DNA of 64,000 nt from Pseudoalteromonas sp. N1230-9 (GTDB lineage: Bacteria > Pseudomonadota > Gammaproteobacteria > Enterobacterales > Alteromonadaceae): NCBI RefSeq assembly GCF_032716425.1, contig NZ_CP090419.1, positions 2,048,001-2,112,000 on the forward strand, in the 5' to 3' direction. The notes beneath the pieces were generated by a model. The model saw only the letters and a list, made by a program, of their open reading frames with translations. It made no database searches and was not told the DNA's origin. The position numbers and the translations under genes are program-made. Below, piece after piece: positions 27,696 to 36,995 of this stretch (position 1 is its first letter; every line of letters starts with the position of its first letter).

Positions 27696-28100
27696 TCAAA
27701 CCAGTGCATCGATAACCTTGCCCTTTTCAGCGTCTGGTTGCATGTCCATTCGATCGCGTCCTTTTTGATACTCTTCTTCTAGCATAGATTGTAACTCTTC
27801 CATTTTTTCTTGCAGGGCTTTCATATCTGCGCCTTGTTGTTGCATTTGTTCAGCAAGTTTTTCTATTTGCGCTTTAATTTCATCAATTTTCTCTTTGTCC
27901 ACACCTAAACGCTGATAAACAAGCGCTTCCTTTGCTGTGTCCAAAAATGAGCTTGGCTCTGTATGTTTTCTTAACAACTGTTGTGCATCTGAAGAAGATT
28001 GAGCCATGGGTTTTGCTTGTGATGAAGTGAGCGACGTCTCACTATTTTTAGTGCCAGAGTAATGATAAGGGTTGTACTGATTATGAAATGTAATTGCCAC
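27696..28100 (-). CDS. Hypothetical coiled-coil protein
   Basis: 134-residue soluble protein with no signal peptide or family I recognise. The first 50 residues are polar and low-complexity (Asn, Ser, Gln rich). Residues about 65-115 form a strongly predicted coiled coil (KEKIDEIKAQIEKLAEQMQQ and onward, with heptad Leu/Ile/Met). A charged tail follows. Similar small proteins without known function are common in Alteromonadales. It is separated from its neighbours by 50-100 bp on the same strand; no operon is certain. Confidence 0.75.
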   Translation of the reverse strand: MAITFHNQYNPYHYSGTKNSETSLTSSQAKPMAQSSSDAQQLLRKHTEPSSFLDTAKEALVYQRLGVDKEKIDEIKAQIEKLAEQMQQQGADMKALQEKMEELQSMLEEEYQKGRDRMDMQPDAEKGKVIDALV

Positions 28101-28154
28101 AAGTTGTCTTCCATTTAAGCTTGATTGCTGCTTTGTAGCAATTTTAGTTCCAAA

Positions 28155-28817
28155 TCAGCACTGTGATTGCAATTTATCTATATTAATTATTTCAATCGAT
28201 TGATATTTAAGATTAATAATTGAATCAGCTTGCAGAGATTTTAAAATTTGATTAATGGTTTGCCGTGTTAAATAGGTCATATCGGCAAGTTGTTGCTGGG
28301 TCAGCGGCAAAGAGTTTTGCATTGATGACTGATAAAGCATATACAACCGCTTACTCACCTTTTGCTTTGCCGTGAGGAGTGCGTGATCTTCTAATGAGTC
28401 AAACAAGTTGCGCACTTTATTGGTAAGCAGCAGCCCAAAATCATGCCAATAAGCGGGATGCTCTTGCAATAACTGGCTTAATGCCCGCTCAGGAACGTGT
28501 AAAAGCCGTACCGCAGTTTGCGCATACACATCGTGAGTGCGTCTACCCCCATCAAACAAAGCAACCTCACCAAACCACATAGCACTGCTTACAAAACTGA
28601 GCACCGCTTCTTTGCCTTGGCTATTAACCCCAGAAACTCTAAGCACGCCATTAATAACACAATACAGACCGGTATTTTCATCGCCACGCAAAAACAATGC
28701 ATCACCTGCATTTAAGGTGATTAATTTAGCATTTTTAAGTAGGCTATCTTTAAAGTTCTGTGTGCGCTGCCCAAACCAATTATCTTGATTTATTAGCGCC
28801 TGTTCCTGTTCATTCAA
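28155..28817 (-). CDS. Crp/Fnr-family transcriptional regulator
   Basis: 220-residue regulator with an N-terminal cyclic-nucleotide-binding fold (about 25-130; LFLRGDENTGLYCVINGVLRV, GEVALFDGGRRTHDVYA) and a C-terminal Crp-type helix-turn-helix (LTQQQLADMTYLTRQTINQILKSL). It lacks the FNR cysteine cluster. The GE-x-A-LFDGG-RR segment resembles the cAMP pocket of Crp, but the exact ligand is unclear. It is divergent from the M20 amidohydrolase gene with only 50 bases between, so they probably share a control region. Confidence 0.9.
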   Translation of the reverse strand: MNEQEQALINQDNWFGQRTQNFKDSLLKNAKLITLNAGDALFLRGDENTGLYCVINGVLRVSGVNSQGKEAVLSFVSSAMWFGEVALFDGGRRTHDVYAQTAVRLLHVPERALSQLLQEHPAYWHDFGLLLTNKVRNLFDSLEDHALLTAKQKVSKRLYMLYQSSMQNSLPLTQQQLADMTYLTRQTINQILKSLQADSIINLKYQSIEIINIDKLQSQC

Positions 28818-28867
28818 AGCTTTATACTTTACATTGGTTTAATAAATTAATAATAAAAGGATACGGG

Positions 28868-30157
28868 ATGTTAAACAAATTACTTTCGACCAGCCTACTA
28901 CTCAGTGCGATTTCGACCCCTGCATTAGCTAGTGATATTAATACTGAGCTTAAATCTGCAAATAAAAGCGTCAGTGAAAAAGTCATTAAATGGCGCCGTC
29001 ATTTACACCAATATCCAGAGCTTAGTAACCGTGAGTTTGAAACAGCCAAATATGTAGCGAAGCATTTACGTTCTTTAGGCCTTGAGGTTCAAACAGGTGT
29101 GGCTCATACCGGTGTGGTTGCCAAACTGAAAGGGGGCAAAAAAGGTCCGCTTATTGCGCTGCGCGCTGATATGGATGCATTGCCCGTTAAAGAGCAAGTA
29201 GACTTACCCTTCGCGTCAACCCAAACAACTGAGTACAAAGGCAATACCGTTGGCGTAATGCATGCCTGTGGTCATGATAATCATGTGGCTATTTTAATGG
29301 CGGCCGCTGAGTCTTTAGTCAAAATAAAAGAAGAGCTCGCGGGAGATATTCTGTTTATTTTCCAACCTGCTGAAGAAGGTGCACCAGATGGTGAAGAAGG
29401 CGGTGCGGAGCTTATGCTTAAAGAAGGCTTATTCAAAGAAAAGCCAGAAGCCGTATTTGGTTTACACGTAACCAGCTCGCTAAATACCGGACAAATTGGT
29501 TTTCGTGAAGGGCCGCTAATGGCCAGCGCCGATAAATTTACTATCACAGTAAAAGGTCGCCAAACTCACGGCTCTCGCCCTTGGAATGGGGTTGACCCAA
29601 TTGTGGCGTCATCACAAATTATTATGGCAACACAAACCATCGCTTCTCGCCAAGTTGATGTAACCAAAGCACCTTCGGTGGTTTCATTTGGTGCCATTAA
29701 TGGCGGTGTGCGTAACAACATCATCCCAGATCAAGTTGAAATGGTCGGCACAATTCGTACCTTTGACCAAGAAATGCGTGCTGACATTAAAAAACGTTTA
29801 GCTAAAACCGCTGAGATGGTAGCTGAATCAGGTGGCGCACAAGCGCATGTTCACATTGATCATGGTTACCCAGTAACCGTAAACGATGTTGAATTAACCA
29901 AGAAAATGACACCAACACTTGCTGGTGTGGTTGGTAAAGAAAACCTGATCACAACGCCACTTATCACAGGCGCAGAAGACTTTAGTTACTACGCTTTAGA
30001 AACACCAGGCATGTTCTTTTTCTTAGGTGTCACACCAAAAGGTCAAGATGCAGTTACAGCACCAAGTAACCATTCACCACACTTTTTTGCAGACGAAAAA
30101 GCATTACAGCTTGGCGTAAATGCAATGACGCAATTAGTGGTTGATTACCTTAAATAA
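28868..30157 (+). CDS. M20D-family amidohydrolase (exported)
   Basis: 429-residue metallopeptidase-fold amidohydrolase with a signal peptide (MLNKLLSTSLLLSAISTPALA, cleavage near ALA-SD). Family motifs: RRHLHQYPELSNREFETAKY at the N terminus, ADMDALPV, the metal ligands in MHACGHDNHVA, the catalytic PAEEG, and C-terminal ITGAEDFSYYA. It likely hydrolyses N-acyl amino acids or similar amides (hippurate hydrolase/IAA-amino acid hydrolase type) outside the cytoplasm. A start 36 codons upstream is possible but lies inside the divergent regulator; GGAT precedes the ATG at 28868. Confidence 0.93.
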   Translation: MLNKLLSTSLLLSAISTPALASDINTELKSANKSVSEKVIKWRRHLHQYPELSNREFETAKYVAKHLRSLGLEVQTGVAHTGVVAKLKGGKKGPLIALRADMDALPVKEQVDLPFASTQTTEYKGNTVGVMHACGHDNHVAILMAAAESLVKIKEELAGDILFIFQPAEEGAPDGEEGGAELMLKEGLFKEKPEAVFGLHVTSSLNTGQIGFREGPLMASADKFTITVKGRQTHGSRPWNGVDPIVASSQIIMATQTIASRQVDVTKAPSVVSFGAINGGVRNNIIPDQVEMVGTIRTFDQEMRADIKKRLAKTAEMVAESGGAQAHVHIDHGYPVTVNDVELTKKMTPTLAGVVGKENLITTPLITGAEDFSYYALETPGMFFFLGVTPKGQDAVTAPSNHSPHFFADEKALQLGVNAMTQLVVDYLK

Positions 30158-30173
30158 TAAACATTTCCATATC

Positions 30174-30205
30174 GGCGGGTGACATCATTACCCGCCCTAC
30201 TTTCT
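30174..30205 (+). terminator. Hairpin terminator after the amidohydrolase gene
   Basis: Stem GGCGGGT / ACCCGCC (30174-30180 and 30190-30196) followed by a pyrimidine-rich CTACTTTCTT. The T-run is interrupted. Confidence 0.6.
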
Positions 30206-30270
30206 TATCTGTTCAGCGCCAATAAAGTTCATTTTGCTAGGGTTAACTTATTAACAGGTAAGGAGGCCGC

Positions 30271-30900
30271 ATGACATCAGAATACTTTCACTTTTTAAGC
30301 ATTATTGGGGTGGCATTTTTTGCTATTTCTGGCACCTTGCTAGGTCATGAAAAAAGTGTCGGTGGTTTTGGTGTGGTGGTCGTTGCCACGGTAACAGCCA
30401 TAGGTGGTGGGACACTTCGAGACATATTGCTAAACAAACCGGTATTTTGGATAGCCCAACCAGATTATTTATACGCAACTTACATAGCCATATTCGCGTC
30501 TATTTTATCAATTCGTCACCTCCCCGATTTAAGTAACACCACCATGCTATTAATGGATGCTGTAGGAATGGCAATTTTCAATATTATCGGTATTGAAAAA
30601 GCACTTATTGAAGGGGCTGATATGGTTGTTGCCATCACCATGGGTATGACAACAGGTATTTTTGGTGGATTGATGCGCGATGTAATCTGTCGAGAAGTCC
30701 CACTGGTAATGGGGGAAGAGCTTTATTCAACCGCTTGCCTATCTGGCGGGCTTACTTATGCTGCATTATTTACTTTAGAGGTGGACTATATCTGGTGTAT
30801 TGTTGGTGGTTTAGTTGTCACCGTTTTTTTAAGATTAGGCGCTCTTCATTTTGGCTGGCAACCTAATCTATTTCGTAAAAGCAGCTTTAAACGCTCTTAG
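30271..30900 (+). CDS. TRIC/UPF0126 family membrane protein (YadS/YicG-like)
   Basis: 209-residue membrane protein of seven predicted helices arranged as two glycine-rich halves. The first has AISGTLLGHEKSVGGFGV and AIGGGTLRDILL; the second has MGMTTGIFGGLMRDVICREVP. The duplicated G-G-x-x-R-D motifs mark the TRIC-like trimeric cation channel family (UPF0126, often annotated as glycine or cation transporter). A GGAGG ribosome site precedes the ATG. Its stop overlaps the last codons of the convergent GNAT gene by four bases. Confidence 0.92.
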   Translation: MTSEYFHFLSIIGVAFFAISGTLLGHEKSVGGFGVVVVATVTAIGGGTLRDILLNKPVFWIAQPDYLYATYIAIFASILSIRHLPDLSNTTMLLMDAVGMAIFNIIGIEKALIEGADMVVAITMGMTTGIFGGLMRDVICREVPLVMGEELYSTACLSGGLTYAALFTLEVDYIWCIVGGLVVTVFLRLGALHFGWQPNLFRKSSFKRS

Positions 30901-31352
30901 CAGGCCATATAAATACAGCCATCGAGGGGCATGTCAGCTGGGTACTGAGTTTGAATAAACTCCAGTTTCTCATAGGCCGTTTTAGCGAGGGTATTGTGGG
31001 TGTATACAAACAACGACAAGCTATCGCAGTTCAATTGCTGTTTGCCCTGCTCTCCTAATAGATTTATCAACAGCTTTGCAAAACCTTTACCACGCTCGCT
31101 TGGCGCGATAACTAGCCGCCCTAAATGACAACGACCTTCACGTAAATAGTATTGACCAAACCCTAACATGCAGTCTTCGTCATTAACCAACGCGTAGGAA
31201 TTCAACTCATCTAGGTTTAAATCTTTTTTAAAGCTTTGCGTATCAAATGGGTAATTAAAAAATGGCCCTGACCAAATACGCAGTTCTGCCTCTGTGTTAA
31301 ACCAACCCATTAACTCGTTGAGTTGGTCATTCGTTACTTTAACGAGCCTCAT
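30897..31352 (-). CDS. GNAT-family N-acetyltransferase
   Basis: 151-residue GNAT protein. The acetyl-CoA loop reads RLVIAPSERGKGFAKLLINL (R/Q-x-x-G-x-G/A pattern), with preceding LGFGQYYLREGRCHLG and C-terminal NTLAKTAYEKLEF. The substrate is unknown. The start overlaps the recD stop by 14 bases and lies on the same strand, so it is translated at the end of the recCBD transcript. Confidence 0.9.
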   Translation of the reverse strand: MRLVKVTNDQLNELMGWFNTEAELRIWSGPFFNYPFDTQSFKKDLNLDELNSYALVNDEDCMLGFGQYYLREGRCHLGRLVIAPSERGKGFAKLLINLLGEQGKQQLNCDSLSLFVYTHNTLAKTAYEKLEFIQTQYPADMPLDGCIYMAC

Positions 31353-33423
31353 GTTTTAACCTATCGTATAAACCTGATGCACGAGTAACAGATTTATTCA
31401 TTGCCATGAGCAATACATTTTTATCGGCCACCAGCTCAAATGTGGTTTTCGCGCGGGTGATCCCCGTGTAAACCAATTGTCTGTTAATGCCCTGATTAGC
31501 CTGTTTTATTGGTGGTAAAATCATTGCAGTGTAAGCAAATTCAGAGCCTTGCGACTTATGAATGGTCATGGCATACACTTTGTCGTGAGCAGGTAAACGT
31601 GCGGGCGAAAAGGCACTAATATTTTCTTGTTCATCAACAAACATGGCTTTTAACTGACCTTGCTCATCGTGCATTAAAATACCGATGTCGCCATTAAACA
31701 GTTTTAGCTGGTAGTCGTTTTGGCTGATCATAATTGGCATACCCACGTAGTGCCTTTGATATGGCGAAATTAAACCTTGTTGAGCCAGTGCTTTTTCAAT
31801 ACGCTGATTAAGGCTATTTACACCATAATCTCCCTCTCTGACGGCAGCCAGTAACTGATAATGCGCAAATGCTTTATGCACACTGGTAACACTTGCCCCT
31901 TGGTGGATAAGCTGCAAATAATCGTGATATTGCAACGCCGCTTGTTGCACAAATTGCTCAATCGGTTTACTAATTACGCTGTAATTAAGTTTAAGGTCTT
32001 TAAAGCCACCTTGATTAATCGTTTGCTCAACATAGCCCAGTAAGCCACTGTTATTGGTATTTACAGCTTGTGCTAATTGACCAATGCCGCTGCTACCATC
32101 AAAACGATAACTTTGCTGTAAAAACGCAATACAATCGTTAAGTACAAAATGACTGCTGGCCGCGGGTATCTCGCTCTGATTATTAAAACAAACGCGATTA
32201 AGCTGCGCTGCTCTCTCACTGCTGTAATCAGGCGTTTTGTCAAGCTCTAACCCTTGGCATAGGTCGCTAAGAATACTGCCCGTATCAACCGAGGCTAATT
32301 GGTCTTTATCACCCAGTAAAATAAGCCTTGCATGGCTCGGTAGTGCCTCAATGAGTTTTGCCATAAGCGATAAATCAACCATCGATGCTTCATCAATGAT
32401 CAGTACATCTAAATGCAGCGGGTTACGCTTGTTATGGCGAAACTTATTGGTATGCGGAATAACGCCCAGTAAACGGTGAATCGTTTGCGCACTGTCAGGT
32501 ATAAGTGGCGCGATATTATCAGGGATCATACTGAGCTTTTGCTTTGCCCCTAAAATCGACTCGGTTAAACGAGCTGCTGCTTTGCCTGTCGGTGCAACCA
32601 GTTTTATTGTTAGCGGTGCACTGGCATATAAAGATTGTAATATGGCTAGTAGCTTAGTTACCGTGGTGGTTTTACCGGTACCCGGGCCGCCAGTGATCAC
32701 ACTAAAGCCTTTTGTTGCAGCAATTGCACAGGCTACTTTTTGCCAGTTTAATGTTTTAATAGGATCGCTTGGGTTGGGTGTATGTTCACTGCTAGGAAAA
32801 TACACCTCAAGTAGTGCTGTTAATGCGGCTTCATCAAGGGTGAGTTCTTTCGTTGCCAAATGATGTAAACGCGAAGCCAGTGTGGTTTCGTACTCTGCCA
32901 ATCGAGCAAAATAAAGTTTATTCGCAAACAATAGCAGTGGCTTATCGTTCCCTACACACTCAGCATTCATTAGTTTCTTAACGGCATCAGAAAGGCCAAA
33001 TTCTGTCGTAAACGGGGTTAAAACCGCAGGGGCTGCGATGCTGGCATCAGCTAAGCTTTGCTGTTTAATTTCAAACGGATTTTGCCAGTTTATATTCACG
33101 AGCTCCAAGCAGCTGTGCTGACTTTGCTGCGCTGCCGCAAGCAATAAAATCAGGTAAAAAACCTCACTGTGCGCTGCTTTGTTATTCTCTATCAGTGTTT
33201 GTGAACCGGTTATTGTTTCTGTACCAGTCAATAGCTCGGCGAGTTTCACATCAACTAAGCGAATACGTTTTGCCTCAAGTAAATAACTCAGTAATGGCTG
33301 CGTTTTAATCTCTGTGGCAGGCAACACTGAATCACTTTGGGCATGTTGTGCTGGTTGTTCTGGCTGCTTATTCATTGGCTCGATTGGCTCATGGTCATCA
33401 AAGCCGAATGTCAGTTGACTCAT
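31339..33423 (-). CDS. recD: Exodeoxyribonuclease V subunit alpha (RecD)
   Basis: 694-residue SF1B helicase, the 5'-3' motor of RecBCD. Visible motifs: Walker A GGPGTGKTTT (about 243-252), LIIDEASMVD (motif II), LLGDKDQLASVDTG (motif III), QQSYRF and the C-terminal TIHKSQGSEF and TRAK motifs. It is somewhat longer than the E. coli protein, mainly in the N-terminal third. The start overlaps the recB stop by four bases (ATGA-type). Confidence 0.95.
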   Translation of the reverse strand: MSQLTFGFDDHEPIEPMNKQPEQPAQHAQSDSVLPATEIKTQPLLSYLLEAKRIRLVDVKLAELLTGTETITGSQTLIENNKAAHSEVFYLILLLAAAQQSQHSCLELVNINWQNPFEIKQQSLADASIAAPAVLTPFTTEFGLSDAVKKLMNAECVGNDKPLLLFANKLYFARLAEYETTLASRLHHLATKELTLDEAALTALLEVYFPSSEHTPNPSDPIKTLNWQKVACAIAATKGFSVITGGPGTGKTTTVTKLLAILQSLYASAPLTIKLVAPTGKAAARLTESILGAKQKLSMIPDNIAPLIPDSAQTIHRLLGVIPHTNKFRHNKRNPLHLDVLIIDEASMVDLSLMAKLIEALPSHARLILLGDKDQLASVDTGSILSDLCQGLELDKTPDYSSERAAQLNRVCFNNQSEIPAASSHFVLNDCIAFLQQSYRFDGSSGIGQLAQAVNTNNSGLLGYVEQTINQGGFKDLKLNYSVISKPIEQFVQQAALQYHDYLQLIHQGASVTSVHKAFAHYQLLAAVREGDYGVNSLNQRIEKALAQQGLISPYQRHYVGMPIMISQNDYQLKLFNGDIGILMHDEQGQLKAMFVDEQENISAFSPARLPAHDKVYAMTIHKSQGSEFAYTAMILPPIKQANQGINRQLVYTGITRAKTTFELVADKNVLLMAMNKSVTRASGLYDRLKHEAR

Positions 33424-36400
33424 AGCATGGCTCCTTGTGCGAATAAGCTATCAAGCTCAGTTATTTGCTGTTTTGTTAGCTGATTGAAATACACCCCTTG
33501 CCCTTCGCTCATACCACGTAAGAAGGTGTAGTAAACACCGCCTAAATGCGTATCGCTATCGTAATCTTGAATACGTTGTTTTAATAAGCGGTGCAATGCC
33601 ACGGTATATATCAAATACTGCAAATGATACTGGTGACTGGTCATGGCTTGCTCTAGTTGCTCATGTTGGTAGTCAGCCGCACTATTGCCTAAAAAGTTCG
33701 ATTTATAATCAAGAATATAATACTTACCCTGCCAGCAAAATATTAAATCTATAAAGCCTTTTAGTAAGCCTTGCACCTCACTAAAATCAAGCTGCCCGGG
33801 TAAGTTAAAATGTTTAACTAAAACCTGGTTAAGCTTATCGCTTGAGAGTGATAACAACGGTAAGTTAAATTCCATTTCGACCAAACAGGTATCAGGCTCA
33901 AGTACTGATAAACTAAGCCCTTTATCGTTTAATGGGCAATTCAGTGCAGCAAGGATCCACTGCTCGGTCATTTCCTGCCAGCTTTCGTCAATATGGTATT
34001 TTTCGAATAACGTTTTGATCACTTTATCAAGTGCGTGGTCGTCTTGCTCAGTGGCTGGACGCTTTAACGCATAAGGGTCAGTAAAGTCTAATTGCTCAAA
34101 TATTTCATGCAAACAACTACCCGGCTTTGCGCCTTTAGGGAAGCTGTAAGGTGTTAAAGCATTGGCATTTTGGGCTAAAAACTCATCTTTTTCGTGGTCT
34201 TCATCACTGCGACCAAGCTCAATATGATCAGTATGCTTTTTCAGCGTTAAGCTACTAAAGCTGGTTGAGCGCCAATCACGCTGAATGTCTGCTTTAACAG
34301 TATTAACTTGATAGGCTTGCTCACTGTCAGCACCAGCAAATGTTAACTTTTCAAGCTCATCCGCTTCGCTAAACGCCTCATAGTGCATGTGCGCAGAGCC
34401 TTCACAAAATGTTTGTAACAATGCGCGCCATTCATCGCCCGATTTAATCTCTAACCCTGCAAATAATACGTGCCCAATGCTGGTACTTTGAATTCCAGGG
34501 CGAGCACTGCGACCTTGCCCAATGTTATACATCCCCACAGAACAAAAATGCACAGCACGAGTCAGCGCCACATAAAGTAAACGTAAATCTTCAGCCAAGC
34601 GCTCTTGCTCTGCTTTTTGCATTGCGTCGTCACTTTTAGCAAGGTCATAAATCAGCTTACCGTCTTTATGGTAAAGGGCTTCTTTGCTTTCGCGATAACC
34701 GCAGGCAAACGGCATGAATACAATCGGGTACTCTAAGCCTTTTGAGGCGTGCATGGTGACAATTTTCACCAAATTAGCATCGCTTTCTAGGCGAACTTGC
34801 ACCGCTTCACCATCTTGTTGACTAACTTTTTGCGCAAACCAACGCAGCAATCGATGGGTTCCCTCAAGCTCAATTTGCTTTTGCTGTAAGATCTCCCCTA
34901 AATGACGGAAATCGGTGAGCCAGCGCTCAACGTTGTAACCTAAGCCTTGCCAACGTGCTGCGAGCTGATTATGGCTTAATAAACGCTCGAGCATCGCCAT
35001 AGCGCCTTGTTTATGCCAAATGTGAGCAAGCTGAGCAAAAAAGTTTAAATGCTCTTGCCATGCACTTTCATTTTCGTGAAGCTCATAAATGCGGTTGTAG
35101 CTTAAGCAAAACAATGGCCCAGCAAGCACACCTCGCAGTAATGATTCATCATACTGTCCATGCAAGGCCGTTAAAAAGTTCAGTAAATGATGACTAAGCT
35201 CTTGGTTAAAAACACTATCTCGCGATAAATACACACTGGCAATGGCGGCTTCTGCCAGTGCTGTTTTCATCAACTGTGCTTCGTTTCTGTCGCGCACTAA
35301 CACACAGATATCGGCGGCAGTAAGTGGTTTTCCTGCGATAGTTGCAGCGCCTGCACCGGCTTGCTTGAGTAGTTCAGTAATTTTTTTTGTATACTGCAAA
35401 GCCAATGCCTGTTGAGCCACCCCTTTGCTGGTTGGCTTGTTATTGGCTTCGGCGTATTCATCAACAAAAACCGAAAATTCAAACGCACTGGGCATTTCAC
35501 CGTTTATTAAAAACGCTTTTTCTTGTGATTTTCCCTTAGCATTAACCTTTTGAAATGGGATTGCATCGTTGTAAATAAAGCTATTGTCATTTTTAGCAAA
35601 TAAACGGTTTACGCTATCAACAACCCCTTCACTTGAGCGGTAGTTGGTATCTAGGGTGTATTGTTTGTCATCTGAAACGGCTTTTTTTGCGCCAATATAA
35701 GTAAAAATATCTGCACCACGGAAACCATAAATAGCCTGTTTTGGGTCACCTATCATGGCAAGCGTGGTGTTTTTAATGCCATAAATGCGGCTAAAAATGC
35801 CATATTGAACTGGGTCGGTATCTTGGAATTCGTCAATCATGGCAACTGGAAACAAAGCGGCAATTTTTTCACTTAATGCGTGGCCTTGCTCACTTAAAAG
35901 TGCATGATGCAAGTTACTCAGTAAATCATCTGGAGTAATAACGCCTTGTTCTTGCTTACGTTTAACTAATGCATTTGCCACCCATTTAGCTGCGTATTGC
36001 ACTATCGCAATTTTCAATCCATTGTTGATAAGGCTACTGAGTGTGGCCATTTCATCAAACTGAGCCAGCATTTCGTGACTGAGTAAGCTACCGTTTTTCT
36101 TATAATTTGCAGGGTCGCTTAAATTCTCTGTGCTCCACACTTCAAACGAGTATTTACTGGTACCAAATACAAAAAACAATTCGTCATTGTTTAAGTATTC
36201 CTCAAGCGCTGCAAGGCTGTTTTTTCGACCTGGGGTTTTTGAACCACTTAAATCAGATGCTTTTACAGCATTAATAAACTCACTCTCACGGCACGCTTTT
36301 TTAAATGCCGGTACTTTTGCCACAAAGTTATCGCGCGCTTGCCATATTACATCAAGGTCGTACTCTGGGGTAATTGTTGCCCCTTGTTTATTAAGTAAAC

Positions 36401-36995
36401 TCACCACCTGTGAATACAGTGACGCCGGCACTGGGAAAATATCGGTAATTGCTTGCGTGCGCTCTTTTGATTGTGGATAAACAAAGGCACGCCAAAAGTC
36501 ATTAAGGGTTTCTTGAATAAGCTCTCGCTCATCTAAAATAAACTCTAAGTTAAACGCCACGCCGGATTCAAAAGCATGTTGTTTCAGCATTCGCTGACAA
36601 AAGCCATGAATGGTGAATATAGCGGCTTCATCCATCGACTTTGCTGCAGCGTCTAGCAAATCAAATGCGGCGTGTTTGTCAGTCACCTCGTTAATCACTT
36701 GCTCAATCAGCTCATCATCAGGCTTTTTACCAAGCAGTGCATCTCTGGCATTGATTATACGCGCCCGTACACGGTCTTTAATTTCTTGAGTTGCAGCCTC
36801 AGTGAAAGTCACCACCAGTATTTGCTCAACACTCAGCGGTGTATTTAATGGTTCATCTTCACCGGTCGCTTTTTGTAAGCCCAACAAATACCGTAAATAC
36901 AAACCTGTGATGGTGTAGGTTTTACCTGTACCGGCACTGGCTTCAATAAGGCTTTGCCCACACAGCGCCATACTCATTGGATTAAGTGTTTGCAT
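33420..36995 (-). CDS. recB: Exodeoxyribonuclease V subunit beta (RecB)
   Basis: 1191-residue SF1A helicase-nuclease of RecBCD. N-terminal Walker A SLIEASAGTGKTYT (Lys25), motif II DEFQDTDPVQ, motif III IGDPKQAIYGFRGAD, motif VI LRLLYVALTRA. The C-terminal nuclease domain has the catalytic ILDYKSN (Asp1096, Lys1098), matching E. coli Asp1080/Lys1082. It unwinds and degrades linear DNA and loads RecA after Chi. It lies between recC and recD with overlaps on both sides. Length is normal. Confidence 0.97.
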   Translation of the reverse strand: MQTLNPMSMALCGQSLIEASAGTGKTYTITGLYLRYLLGLQKATGEDEPLNTPLSVEQILVVTFTEAATQEIKDRVRARIINARDALLGKKPDDELIEQVINEVTDKHAAFDLLDAAAKSMDEAAIFTIHGFCQRMLKQHAFESGVAFNLEFILDERELIQETLNDFWRAFVYPQSKERTQAITDIFPVPASLYSQVVSLLNKQGATITPEYDLDVIWQARDNFVAKVPAFKKACRESEFINAVKASDLSGSKTPGRKNSLAALEEYLNNDELFFVFGTSKYSFEVWSTENLSDPANYKKNGSLLSHEMLAQFDEMATLSSLINNGLKIAIVQYAAKWVANALVKRKQEQGVITPDDLLSNLHHALLSEQGHALSEKIAALFPVAMIDEFQDTDPVQYGIFSRIYGIKNTTLAMIGDPKQAIYGFRGADIFTYIGAKKAVSDDKQYTLDTNYRSSEGVVDSVNRLFAKNDNSFIYNDAIPFQKVNAKGKSQEKAFLINGEMPSAFEFSVFVDEYAEANNKPTSKGVAQQALALQYTKKITELLKQAGAGAATIAGKPLTAADICVLVRDRNEAQLMKTALAEAAIASVYLSRDSVFNQELSHHLLNFLTALHGQYDESLLRGVLAGPLFCLSYNRIYELHENESAWQEHLNFFAQLAHIWHKQGAMAMLERLLSHNQLAARWQGLGYNVERWLTDFRHLGEILQQKQIELEGTHRLLRWFAQKVSQQDGEAVQVRLESDANLVKIVTMHASKGLEYPIVFMPFACGYRESKEALYHKDGKLIYDLAKSDDAMQKAEQERLAEDLRLLYVALTRAVHFCSVGMYNIGQGRSARPGIQSTSIGHVLFAGLEIKSGDEWRALLQTFCEGSAHMHYEAFSEADELEKLTFAGADSEQAYQVNTVKADIQRDWRSTSFSSLTLKKHTDHIELGRSDEDHEKDEFLAQNANALTPYSFPKGAKPGSCLHEIFEQLDFTDPYALKRPATEQDDHALDKVIKTLFEKYHIDESWQEMTEQWILAALNCPLNDKGLSLSVLEPDTCLVEMEFNLPLLSLSSDKLNQVLVKHFNLPGQLDFSEVQGLLKGFIDLIFCWQGKYYILDYKSNFLGNSAADYQHEQLEQAMTSHQYHLQYLIYTVALHRLLKQRIQDYDSDTHLGGVYYTFLRGMSEGQGVYFNQLTKQQITELDSLFAQGAML

